A program made the position numbers and the translations under genes. The notes under the pieces were generated by a model. That model saw nothing but the letters and a program-made list of their open reading frames with translations, ran no database searches and had not been told where the DNA came from. A DNA stretch of 5,910 nucleotides from Nitrospina sp. (GTDB taxonomy: Bacteria; Nitrospinota; Nitrospinia; Nitrospinales; VA-1): assembly GCA_003545625.1 (NCBI GenBank), contig DODH01000038.1:1-5910 (forward strand). The letters run 5' to 3'. Below, piece after piece: positions 1 through 5,889 of this stretch (position 1 is the first letter of the stretch; each line of letters begins with the position of its first letter).

Positions 1-1025
1 CCCATTGCTGTCAGCACTGGTGAAGGCAGTCCGCTCCCCGAACTGCAAGCCGATCCCGTAGAAACTGCCACCCCTGCCATATCCAGGCTAATCAGCAAAG
101 TATCACCTTCAACCGCTTCAAATCCCAAGTTCAGAGTATTAGGAAGTCTGTTCTCCAGGTCACCAAAAATTTCCACTCCTGAAATCAGAGTGGACACCAA
201 TTGATAAAAGTGCTCACGCAAAGAGGAAAGGTTTAAGAACTCCAAGGAATCCACACGTTTCTGAGCCAACTCACAGGCTTTACCAAAACCCGCTATTCCC
301 GCCACATTTTCCGTGCCCCCTCTTCTTTTTTTTTCCTGATTGCCCCCACACACAGGTGAAAACAAATCCGGGCTTCCCTTTTTTAAAAAAAGTGCTCCAA
401 CTCCTTTGGCTCCATTCAGTTTATGCGCTGAAATGGACAACATGTCGACAGGCAAGTCTTGCACCCGAAGCGGAATTTTACCTACACTTTGTACCGCATC
501 AGTGTGAAACAATACTCCCTTTTTCCTGGCGATCTCCCCAATTTTTTCGATATCCTGCAAAACGCCGGTCTCACTGTTGGCATGTTGCAGGGAAATCAGC
601 AGAGTCGATTCTGTTAGACAGTTTTCCAAAGATTGCAAATCGATTCGCCCAAGTTCATCGACCCTCAGCCGGTCTACAACAAAACCCATACTCTCCAGTT
701 GCCTGCATGGATTTAAAACCGAGGGATGTTCTACCTGGCTGGTAACAATATGTCCCCCTGTTTTACCTATCCCTAGAGCCACTCCCAGCAAGGCTAAATT
801 ATTCGCCTCTGTCCCTCCGCTAGTGAAAACAATTTCTGATGGAGAGGCCCCAATGAGGGAAGCCACCTGTTCCCGGGCTTCATCTAACAAGACGCGGGCT
901 GACCTCCCCATAGAGTGCACGCTGGAAGGGTTGCCCACTTGGTCCCGCAATACAGAAGTTACGATGTGTAGAACTTCTGGAGCAATCGGTGTGGTGGCAT
1001 TATGGTCAAGATAAATTTTGTCCAA
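1..1025 (-). CDS. nifS: Cysteine desulfurase, NifS/IscS type (3' end beyond window)
   Basis: PLP enzyme that removes sulfur from L-cysteine, giving alanine and an enzyme persulfide that supplies Fe-S cluster assembly and tRNA thiolation in the cytoplasm. I read 341 uninterrupted codons on the minus strand; the family is about 380-400 residues, so the last 40-60 lie off the left edge. The N-terminus has the typical YLDHNATT. Visible active-site elements are GGTEANN (70-76), His100 in VEHPSVL, Asn150 in HANSETG, Asp175/Gln179 in HTDAVQS, PLP lysine Lys202 in SAHKLNGAKGVG and catalytic Cys327 in STGSACSSG. The short cysteine loop places it in the NifS/IscS group, not the SufS group. The start is inferred as TTG at 1023-1025, just before DKIYLD, with a weak AGGT about 9 nt upstream; an in-frame TAG at 1062-1064 limits any extension. 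It lies 105 nt downstream of cysE, probably in the same transcript. nifS versus iscS naming cannot be settled here. Confidence 0.95.
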   Translation of the reverse strand, partial: MDKIYLDHNATTPIAPEVLHIVTSVLRDQVGNPSSVHSMGRSARVLLDEAREQVASLIGASPSEIVFTSGGTEANNLALLGVALGIGKTGGHIVTSQVEHPSVLNPCRQLESMGFVVDRLRVDELGRIDLQSLENCLTESTLLISLQHANSETGVLQDIEKIGEIARKKGVLFHTDAVQSVGKIPLRVQDLPVDMLSISAHKLNGAKGVGALFLKKGSPDLFSPVCGGNQEKKRRGGTENVAGIAGFGKACELAQKRVDSLEFLNLSSLREHFYQLVSTLISGVEIFGDLENRLPNTLNLGFEAVEGDTLLISLDMAGVAVSTGSACSSGSGLPSPVLTAM

Positions 1026-1130
1026 ATTTAAAGTACCTAAAATATCCGCGAGAAATATCAGCTAAACCAGAGTGCGAAAAAAGGGTGCGGGTTTTAACAG
1101 GAAGACCTTTGTTTTACAAGCGATCTAAAA

Positions 1131-1850
1131 TTAGGATTTAGACTGGCCTGACACCTGTTTTATATTGGAGGAATCCATTTCAACTGGGGGGTCTATCCCT
1201 TTCTGTTTCAGGATTTCCTTTAACTGACGGATTTCTTTTTCCATTTGGGGCAACCGGTCCAACATGCACTCAATCGCCCGGGCCACGGGATCGGGAAAGG
1301 ATTCCAGCCCCTCATCATCTTCCATATCTGAAGAGGTGCCGGAAAAGACCACCCTTCCGGGAACCCCGATAACGGTGGAATACTCAGGAACATCCTGGAG
1401 AACTACCGAACCTGAACCTATTTTCGTATTTCGGCCAACGCGGACCGGACCTAAAACCTGTGCCCCGGCACCGATGACTACATTGTCAGAAATGGTAGGA
1501 TGGCGTTTGGCCTTTTTAGTCGCCAAGCCCCCTAATGTCACCCCGTGGTAAATAAATACATTGTCCCCAACTTCCGAAGTTTCTCCAATCACAACCCCCA
1601 TACCATGGTCGATAAAAAACCGACGGCCAATTTTCGCGGCTGGATGAATTTCTATACCTGTTATCCATCTAAAAAATTGGGAAATGGCCCGGGCAAGAAA
1701 CTTAAACCCCATACTCCATAAGCCATGAGTCAGCCGATAGCCGATCAAGGCATGAACTCCAGGGTACAAAATCAATACCTCGAGGAAATTCCTCGCGGCA
1801 GGATCTTTATCCAAGGCAACCTGGACATCTTCTTTAATTAGACGGATCAT
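1131..1850 (-). CDS. cysE: Serine O-acetyltransferase
   Basis: Transfers acetyl from acetyl-CoA to L-serine, giving O-acetylserine, the first committed step of cysteine synthesis in the cytoplasm. The protein has 239 residues: a short helical N-terminal part (1-65) followed by a left-handed beta-helix of hexapeptide repeats (about 68-168). Recognisable are IHPAAKIG (68-75), FIDHGMGVVIGE (79-90) with the Asp-His pair, YHGVTLGG (101-108), RHPTI (116-120) with the second active-site histidine, and IGAGAQVLGPVRVG (126-139). It is the compact SrpH/EpsC-like form lacking the longer N-terminal domain of the E. coli enzyme. Residues about 190-218 form a charged, probably coiled-coil tail. I choose ATG 1850 because MIRLIKEDV matches the family start. 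A GTG at 1931 would add 27 unconserved residues and lies upstream of the likely -10 box. No Shine-Dalgarno sequence is visible. It leads the cysteine desulfurase gene. Confidence 0.95.
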   Translation of the reverse strand: MIRLIKEDVQVALDKDPAARNFLEVLILYPGVHALIGYRLTHGLWSMGFKFLARAISQFFRWITGIEIHPAAKIGRRFFIDHGMGVVIGETSEVGDNVFIYHGVTLGGLATKKAKRHPTISDNVVIGAGAQVLGPVRVGRNTKIGSGSVVLQDVPEYSTVIGVPGRVVFSGTSSDMEDDEGLESFPDPVARAIECMLDRLPQMEKEIRQLKEILKQKGIDPPVEMDSSNIKQVSGQSKS

Positions 1851-1861
1851 AATTTGGGGTT

Positions 1862-1900
1862 TGGGATATAAGCTATTGTTTATTGTAATATTATATCCCA
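1862..1900. repeat. Perfect 10-bp inverted repeat over the cysE -10 box (candidate operator)
   Basis: TGGGATATAA at 1862-1871 and its exact reverse complement TTATATCCCA at 1891-1900 are separated by 19 nt, so the half-sites are 29 bp apart centre to centre, close to three helical turns. One arm covers most of the -10 box and the other lies in the transcribed leader. Only one arm would be transcribed from the predicted start, so a DNA-binding site is more likely than an RNA hairpin. The regulator is unknown; the repeat does not resemble the IscR or CymR consensus as I recall them. Confidence 0.5.
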
Positions 1901-1918
1901 CCCAGCGCCAGACGAAAA
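1883..1918 (-). promoter_or_regulatory. Probable cysE-nifS promoter
   Basis: Read on the minus strand, a perfect TATAAT -10 box lies at 1895-1890. The segment 17 nt upstream reads TTTTCG, a poor -35, and there is no TG extension. Transcription would begin near 1883, giving a leader of about 33 nt before ATG 1850. The weak -35 suggests help from an activator or strong regulation. The -10 box lies mostly inside the left arm of an inverted repeat. Confidence 0.5.
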
Positions 1919-2032
1919 GCCCCCTTTCCACTAAGAGGCAACGGCAAGGGCTCTTTTAGCCGAGAAAAACGGTTATTTGCCAAATGAAGTTATTGCTAGT
2001 CGGGTCCAGCGAGTTATGCTCATCATTTGCCT

Positions 2033-2095
2033 TTACCCTTTCAGCAACCGTGAAGGGAGTCAAAGGTTAATGGAGAGGACATCACGCATGCCCCG
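2033..2095 (+). repeat. Conserved intergenic repeat, copy A
   Basis: This copy begins with TTACCCTTTCAG (2033-2044) and ends with a 22-nt block (2074-2095). The block is AGAGGACATCACGC, one variable base, then TGCCCCG. Both parts recur in the same order on the opposite strand at 3066-3116, with 12/12 and 21/22 identities. Between them, CCCTTTCA (2036-2043) can pair with TGAAGGG (2051-2057) with one bulged T. The spacer between the two conserved parts is 29 nt here and 17 nt in the other copy. The block also looks like a Shine-Dalgarno sequence (GGAGAGG) followed by an ATG at 2088; that reading frame closes after 14 codons (TGA 2130-2132). Confidence 0.75.
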
Positions 2096-2128
2096 GATGT
2101 TGGGGGGTATCACGCTGGCGCCAAGTGG

Positions 2129-2164
2129 TTGAAAACTGCACCTGAGCCTTCTATAATTGGTCTA
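2129..2164 (+). promoter_or_regulatory. Near-consensus sigma70 promoter of the M48 protease gene, apparently leaderless
   Basis: TTGAAA at 2129-2134 and TATAAT at 2152-2157 are separated by exactly 17 nt. This is one mismatch from the ideal -35, with a perfect -10 and optimal spacing. A start 7 nt past the -10 box falls on 2164, the A of the protease ATG. No ribosome-binding sequence is visible before that ATG, which agrees with a leaderless mRNA. Confidence 0.7.
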
Positions 2165-3045
2165 TGCCGCAGCCGTTAAAAATTATCATTCTGGTTTTTC
2201 TTTTGACCGCCTGTGCGACCACACCGATTTCAAACAGGCAGGCCCTGATTCTTATCCCTGAGTGGCAGGAAATTCAGTTCGGCAAACAAGCTTACAAGAA
2301 AGCCCTTAAAGACCAAAAGGATTCGGAAAATGCCCATTTGAACCGGATGCTGAGGCGTGTGGGTCGACGGATCGCCAAGGTGAGTGACATGCCCAACCTG
2401 GACTGGGAATTCAGGCTGATTGAGTCGAAAGATCAAAATGCTTTTGCCCTGCCGGGCGGCAAGGTCGCGGTTTATACCGGCATGCTGGCGATCTGTAAAA
2501 ACGAAGCGGGTCTGGCCACCGTGCTGAGTCACGAAATCGCTCATGTTATTGCCCGGCATGGAGCCCAGAGAATGTCGCAACAACTTCTGCTGACCGGGGC
2601 CATGATAGGTGCTAGCCTCAGCCTGAAAAACAATACCCAACGAAACATTATCATGAGCGCTTTGGGTCTGGGGGTTTTGTACGGTATCACTCTGCCTTTC
2701 AGCCGGGGTGATGAAGGAGAAGCCGATCAGATCGGGCTGGTCTATATGGCTAAAGCCGGGTACGACCCGGAAGAGGCGATCCGCTTCTGGCAACGGTTCA
2801 GTGAAGCAAAAGGGGATAAGGGCCCTCCCGAGTGGGCCTCCACCCACCCTGCCGACAAGACCCGGGTAAAAGGATTGAAGACCTACCTTTCCCGTGCCAA
2901 ATATAAATACCAAAACATCAAACTGAAACACGGCTTAGGCGAAACGTTCAACCTGCCTAAGGATGAAGACAGCCCAGAAAAACCCAAACCCGTTCCCGGC
3001 GTTTCGGTAGAAGCCCTCTCACCCTCTGGCGAGGGAGGCAGATAG
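2164..3045 (+). CDS. M48 family metalloprotease, probable outer-membrane lipoprotein
   Basis: Zinc endopeptidase of the M48 group (BepA/LoiP/Oma1-like), probably acting in the periplasm on misfolded envelope proteins; the substrate is unknown. The protein has 293 residues. Residues 1-17 form a lipoprotein signal: a hydrophobic stretch ending in the lipobox LTAC, with lipidated Cys17 followed by Ala, not Asp, which favours the outer membrane. The catalytic motif is HEIAH (123-127), preceded by the typical ALPGGKVAVYTGML (95-108). The third zinc ligand is probably Glu186 in EGEADQIG (184-191). The family motif STHPADKTRV is at 226-235. A hydrophobic loop (about 142-177) lies between the zinc ligands. 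No TPR domain is present, unlike BepA; the tail is charged and proline-rich. ATG 2164 is required for a complete signal peptide. The gene stands alone, divergent from cysE and convergent with rplS. Confidence 0.93.
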   Translation: MPQPLKIIILVFLLTACATTPISNRQALILIPEWQEIQFGKQAYKKALKDQKDSENAHLNRMLRRVGRRIAKVSDMPNLDWEFRLIESKDQNAFALPGGKVAVYTGMLAICKNEAGLATVLSHEIAHVIARHGAQRMSQQLLLTGAMIGASLSLKNNTQRNIIMSALGLGVLYGITLPFSRGDEGEADQIGLVYMAKAGYDPEEAIRFWQRFSEAKGDKGPPEWASTHPADKTRVKGLKTYLSRAKYKYQNIKLKHGLGETFNLPKDEDSPEKPKPVPGVSVEALSPSGEGGR

Positions 3046-3070
3046 CAAAAACTTTGCTACCCCTGCGGGG
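3043..3070. other. Two adjacent short hairpins after the protease stop codon
   Basis: TAGCAAA (3043-3049) pairs with TTTGCTA (3053-3059) around a 3-nt loop, and the stem includes the TAG stop. Directly after it, CCCC (3060-3063) pairs with GGGG (3067-3070). Neither is followed by a run of T on either strand, so neither is a classical intrinsic terminator. They may help to end or protect the convergent transcripts. Confidence 0.35.
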
Positions 3071-3116
3071 CACGCGTGATGTCCTCTTCCTTAGCCTTCA
3101 TGCCCTGAAAGGGTAA
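3066..3116 (-). repeat. Conserved intergenic repeat, copy B (inverted relative to copy A)
   Basis: On the minus strand this begins with TTACCCTTTCAG (3116-3105), then a hairpin pairing CCTTTCA with TGAAGG (3100-3095) around a 5-nt loop, and ends with the 22-nt block AGAGGACATCACGC, variable base, TGCCCCG (3087-3066). The variable base turns the ATG-like triplet of copy A into GTG, preceded by GGAAGAGG. The loop differs in sequence and length from copy A while the stem persists. The copy starts 20 nt past the protease stop codon. The two copies bracket the protease gene like imperfect terminal inverted repeats. Confidence 0.75.
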
Positions 3117-3142
3117 GAGTTTAGGAAGAATATCACGTGCGC
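3071..3142. repeat. Imperfect palindrome in the convergent intergenic region
   Basis: The minus-strand series AGGAAGA-GG-ACATCACG-CG-TGC (about 3092-3070) recurs on the plus strand as AGGAAGA-ATATCACG-TGC (3123-3140), with small gaps. The region could therefore fold into a long interrupted stem around the copy B hairpin. No T tract follows on either side. It may be an end structure of the convergent rplS and protease transcripts, or a second degenerate repeat copy. Confidence 0.4.
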
Positions 3143-3197
3143 TTGATGGCGTTGCTTGCTTTACGGGTAATGCAGTGCTGGCCTCACGTCTAGTGGG

Positions 3198-3623
3198 TCA
3201 GGAACTTTTGGCGGCGGCTTTTGCGGCTTTGGCTTTTTTACCACGGGTCTTGGTCTTTTTCGTCTTGGTCGTAGGCCGCGGAGCTTTGAGTTCTTTCAGA
3301 CGGGCCGCTTTGCCGCGCAGTTCGCGCAGGTAATACAGCTTAGCCTGACGCACCTTGGCGCGTCTAATGATCTCAATTTTTTCGACACGGGGGGAATGGA
3401 ACGGGAATATGCGTTCCACACCGATGCCAAAAGAAATTTTGCGGACCGTCAGGGTCTTACGAGCCCCACCGCCACGCATTTTGATGACCACCCCTTCGAT
3501 TACCTGAATGCGTTCTTTCTCTCCCTCAACGATGCGCATATGCACCTTGACGGTGTCACCAATATGAACATCGGCAACATCCTTTTTCATTTCTTTCGCT
3601 TCAATCTGGTCTACTAAATTCAT
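3198..3623 (-). CDS. rplS: 50S ribosomal protein L19
   Basis: Structural protein of the large ribosomal subunit, located at the 30S-50S interface. The protein has 141 residues. The canonical L19 core covers about 1-113, including [14 protein letters not shown] (21-34), [10 protein letters not shown] (38-47), [13 protein letters not shown] (66-78) and the signature [15 protein letters not shown] (88-102). Residues about 114-141 are a Lys/Ala/Thr-rich basic tail beyond the usual length of about 115, probably disordered and contacting rRNA. The start is ATG 3623, preceded by a strong AGGAG at 3632-3636 with 8 nt spacing. The frame stays open upstream to an ATG at 3689 and a TTG at 3695, but those residues do not resemble L19. 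It is the last gene of the rpsP-khpA-rimM-trmD-SPOUT-rplS series, separated by a 183-nt leader. Confidence 0.97.
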   Translation of the reverse strand: MNLVDQIEAKEMKKDVADVHIGDTVKVHMRIVEGEKERIQVIEGVVIKMRGGGARKTLTVRKISFGIGVERIFPFHSPRVEKIEIIRRAKVRQAKLYYLRELRGKAARLKELKAPRPTTKTKKTKTRGKKAKAAKAAAKSS

Positions 3624-3689
3624 GAACCTCTCTCCTAAGAAAATACGTCTTACTTCGTTAGGGCATCTCTGAAAATTACTTTTGGCCAT

Positions 3690-3747
3690 GAGCAACCCTT
3701 ATAAATTTTGGGCACGAATAGTAGCCCAAAAGGCCTGCGAGTTGCCC
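3690..3747 (-). promoter_or_regulatory. Structured rplS leader: two-tier stem-loop
   Basis: In the minus-strand RNA, GGGCAACUC (3747-3739) can pair with GGGUUGCUC (3698-3690) over 9 bp including two G-U pairs. Inside it, UUUUGGGC (3731-3724) pairs with GCCCAAAA (3713-3706) over 8 bp around a 10-nt loop. The two stems are separated by a symmetric 7 x 7 nt internal loop. The structure ends 66 nt before the rplS ATG. UUUAU but no proper U tract follows the inner stem, so a leader acting on translation or stability is favoured over a terminator. Autoregulation by L19 is a possibility but unproven. The other parts of the 3624-3806 gap show only the rplS ribosome-binding site. Confidence 0.55.
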
Positions 3748-3806
3748 TAGAGAAAATTATCGAATAAATAGAGATACCTATTAATTGTTTTCGATTCTGA
3801 TTTCTT

Positions 3807-4388
3807 TCAAGACCCGCCTCTACTACCTAACAAGCGGTCTAATATAATTGCTATCGCTCCTCGCACCGGCAAGTGATTGAACCCGGCATTACCTTCGATG
3901 GGTTGCAAAACATGGTCGGCGTTGCGGATCAGATTCTTTTCCAGGCCCCACCCGGTGCCAAAAACCAGAAGTGTGGGCCGCCCTTCCTGCAATTGTTTTC
4001 TTAAAGTTCCAAACTCAATGCTGTTCGGCACCTGCTTGGCCCCGGTGACTACCACGCAGGGTTTTTCCCCGCTTTGCTCCGTCACCTCAGCCACCGCCGC
4101 ATCCAGGCTTTTTACAACCTTGGTTTTCAGCAGGGCTTCTTTTCGGGTCGGATTATACCGCGCCCCATGGCCTTTCATCCAGTGGCCGATCAACCTTTCC
4201 ACCAGTTCCTGCTGGGTCTTCAGGGGCGTGACCACATAAAAAGTACCGACCCCAAACGTCCGGCAAACCCGCGAAATATCATGCACATCCAAGGTCGTGA
4301 CGGATGAAACCACCACTTCTCCCGGTTTGTTATAGACGGGAAAATGGACCAGCGCCAGATGAATATTCGAATAGTACGCTTCTTCCAA
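3807..4388 (-). CDS. SPOUT-fold RNA methyltransferase, TM1570-like (PF09936 type)
   Basis: Predicted S-adenosylmethionine-dependent RNA methyltransferase with a trefoil knot. The RNA target of this family is not known to me; the position between trmD and rplS suggests tRNA or rRNA. The protein has 193 residues, the usual length. It resembles what I recall of Thermotoga TM1570 throughout: LALVHFPV near the start (11-18), TTLDVHDISRVCRT (31-44), HGARYNPTR (74-82), the knot segment LLVFGTGWGL (140-149) and FNHLPVRGAIAIILDRL (170-186). The start is TTG 4386-4388 with AGGA (4394-4397) 5 nt upstream; no better in-frame start keeps the first beta strand. It begins 12 nt after the trmD stop, so it is probably co-translated with trmD. 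It is distinct from TrmD, which is complete next to it. Confidence 0.9.
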   Translation of the reverse strand: MEEAYYSNIHLALVHFPVYNKPGEVVVSSVTTLDVHDISRVCRTFGVGTFYVVTPLKTQQELVERLIGHWMKGHGARYNPTRKEALLKTKVVKSLDAAVAEVTEQSGEKPCVVVTGAKQVPNSIEFGTLRKQLQEGRPTLLVFGTGWGLEKNLIRNADHVLQPIEGNAGFNHLPVRGAIAIILDRLLGSRGGS

Positions 4389-4400
4389 TGCTGTCCTGTA

Positions 4401-5111
4401 TCAAGACCCTTTATCCTGCCGTTTATTTTTCTTGAGCAGGTCGGGCCGAACCCGCGCAGTTTTTTTTAACGCTTCCGCTTTTTGCCAGTCGCGTATTTTT
4501 TTATGGTCGCCAGAAACCAAAATCTCCGGCACCTTGAACCCTTGATAATCCCGAGGCCGAGTGTATTGCGGATATTCCAGCAAATCGCCGGCGAAAGATT
4601 CTTCCACTATCGATTCTGGATCGCCCAGCACCCCCGGTACCAACCTTGATATGGCCTCAACAAGGACCATGGCAGGAATTTCGCCGCCGGTTAAAATATA
4701 ATCTCCTATGGAGATTTCCTCATCGACAAAATGCAGTCGCACCCGCTCGTCAATACCCTCATAGCGACCGCAAATTAGAGTCAGGCTCGGTAAGCGAGAG
4801 AGCTCCCAGGCTTTTTCCTGATCGAAAGGCCGGCCTCCTGGAGATAACAATATTGTTCGGGTTTCAGGAACTTCCTTTTTAATCGCTGCAACGACACGCG
4901 CAATGGGCTCGACATTCATGACCATGCCCACCCCGCCACCAAAAGGGGTGTCATCCACCTTCCTGTGTTTATTCAGGCTGTAGTCGCGTAAATCATGAAC
5001 GCGAAGATCCAGCAATCCTTCTTCCCGGGCCCGCTGAATAATGCTGTCACCAAAAGGAGATTCAAACATCCCCGGAAATATGCTGACAATGTCAAACCGG
5101 AGTGTCCTCAA
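4401..5111 (-). CDS. trmD: tRNA (guanine(37)-N1)-methyltransferase
   Basis: Essential SPOUT enzyme that methylates G37 next to the anticodon with S-adenosylmethionine, preventing +1 frameshifting. The protein has 236 residues, close to the usual 240-260. Visible are [11 protein letters not shown] (6-16), PFGGGVGM (56-63), [10 protein letters not shown] (87-96), [10 protein letters not shown] (115-124), the knot and catalytic segment [15 protein letters not shown] (134-148) with Asp137, and PQYTRP (181-186). The C-terminal helical domain ends in a lysine-rich tail. The start is inferred as TTG 5109-5111 because GAGGG (5117-5121) lies 5 nt upstream; another TTG at 5123 has no such site. This start overlaps the end of rimM by 20 nt, indicating translational coupling. 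Confidence 0.96.
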   Translation of the reverse strand: MRTLRFDIVSIFPGMFESPFGDSIIQRAREEGLLDLRVHDLRDYSLNKHRKVDDTPFGGGVGMVMNVEPIARVVAAIKKEVPETRTILLSPGGRPFDQEKAWELSRLPSLTLICGRYEGIDERVRLHFVDEEISIGDYILTGGEIPAMVLVEAISRLVPGVLGDPESIVEESFAGDLLEYPQYTRPRDYQGFKVPEILVSGDHKKIRDWQKAEALKKTARVRPDLLKKNKRQDKGS

Positions 5112-5601
5112 ACAAACCCTCAATACGATGAAAAACCAGTTTACCTTGTTCCAAGTCGATGGACTTGACCACCGAATCGATCATGGGGAGCATCCACTCT
5201 AAATCCCCGTTTCGCACCACGTACACATCGTTACTCCCCGTGGGGATGATGTCTTCGATGATCCCACAAGGATGACCCTCTTCATCGAAGACCTCAAGTC
5301 CTTCGATCTCGAATCGGTAATACTCCCCTTCCGGCAAAGATTGAAAATCCTCGCGGTTTGCCAGAACTTCCTCCCCGGTCAGAGGTTTGGCAGATTCGAT
5401 ATCGTTAATTCCCTCTAACTTGATAATGTAGGGCACATTAGCCCCACGAATCGATTGAACCTTCAATTTCTTTTTTGTCCCGGCCAACTGCACGGTCTGT
5501 CCGTCCGCAAATCCGAACCCTTCCGGGTCATGGGGATAAAACTTCAACTCCCCTTTCAGGCCGTGAGTTCGGGCAAGTTTGCCAACTGGAATCCAATCCA
5601 T
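5092..5601 (-). CDS. rimM: Ribosome maturation factor RimM
   Basis: Cytoplasmic assembly factor of the 30S subunit that binds S19 and helps mature the 3' (head) domain of 16S rRNA. The protein has 169 residues, typical of the family. The N-terminal RimM barrel spans about 1-85 with [15 protein letters not shown] (7-21) and the ANREDF turn (81-86). The C-terminal PRC barrel spans about 93-166, with [13 protein letters not shown] (94-106), GSNDVYVV (122-129) and the conserved [14 protein letters not shown] (137-150). The start is ATG 5601, one nucleotide after the khpA stop, with only a weak purine stretch upstream, so translation probably depends on coupling to khpA. Its own end overlaps the start of trmD, the arrangement found in many bacteria. 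Confidence 0.96.
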   Translation of the reverse strand: MDWIPVGKLARTHGLKGELKFYPHDPEGFGFADGQTVQLAGTKKKLKVQSIRGANVPYIIKLEGINDIESAKPLTGEEVLANREDFQSLPEGEYYRFEIEGLEVFDEEGHPCGIIEDIIPTGSNDVYVVRNGDLEWMLPMIDSVVKSIDLEQGKLVFHRIEGLFEDTPV

Positions 5602-5602
5602 A

Positions 5603-5833
5603 TCACTCGATAATTTCCAGTACAGCCCGTTTTTTCAATTTGGTTGCCATCGCATTCAGGATAGTACGCATGGCCTTGGCAGTTTTCCCCTGCTTGCCAA
5701 TCACCTTACCTAGATCTTCTTTCGCGACTCTCAATTCCAGCACCGTTGTTTTTTCACCTTCCACTTCCCGCAAACTAACTTCTTCCGGCTTGTCCACTAG
5801 CGCTTTCACCATTGTCATAACAAGATTTTTCAC
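5603..5833 (-). CDS. khpA: KH-domain RNA-binding protein KhpA
   Basis: Small single-KH RNA-binding protein of the KhpA (YlqC) family, which in other bacteria works with KhpB and affects cell division or small-RNA function; its role here is unproven. The protein has 76 residues, the family norm. The N-terminus reads [19 protein letters not shown], and the KH core contains the GxxG loop as [13 protein letters not shown] (44-56, GKQG at 46-49), followed by a helix and LEIIE at the end. The start is GTG 5831-5833, preceded by an excellent GGAGG (5839-5843) 5 nt away. A longer frame from a TTG at 5893 would add 20 residues that do not look like KH protein and would leave this ribosome-binding site unused. 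The standard position is between rpsP and rimM. Confidence 0.93.
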   Translation of the reverse strand: MKNLVMTMVKALVDKPEEVSLREVEGEKTTVLELRVAKEDLGKVIGKQGKTAKAMRTILNAMATKLKKRAVLEIIE

Positions 5834-5889
5834 AACTCCCTCCGAGTTTACAGGAACTGAATCCCGAACTGGAGAGGAGCAACTTGAAC

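Noticed and set aside
356..1014. Two plus-strand open frames of 129 and 145 codons at 356-745 and 577-1014
   Set aside because: Both lie antisense within the cysteine desulfurase gene, whose minus-strand translation shows continuous family motifs.
1026..1130. Possible terminator between cysE and the desulfurase gene (C-rich and T-rich stretch)
   Set aside because: T6 is present in the minus-strand RNA but no stable stem precedes it, so transcription probably continues into the desulfurase gene.
1851..1931. 27-residue N-terminal extension of CysE from a GTG at 1931
   Set aside because: The added residues do not resemble the family and the GTG lies upstream of the likely transcription start.
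2088..2132. 14-codon frame starting at the ATG in repeat copy A, with a GGAGAGG upstream
   Set aside because: It lies before the predicted transcription start of the protease and is very short. Alone it is not a supportable gene.
2230..2931. 233-codon open frame antisense to the M48 protease gene
   Set aside because: It mirrors the protease codons, has no recognisable domain or ribosome-binding site, and the plus-strand frame carries a full lipoprotein signal and HEIAH motif.
3624..3695. In-frame N-terminal extension of L19 from TTG 3695 or ATG 3689
   Set aside because: The extra residues are unlike L19, and the strong AGGAG before ATG 3623 marks the normal start. It is kept only as a regulatory possibility under the leader finding.
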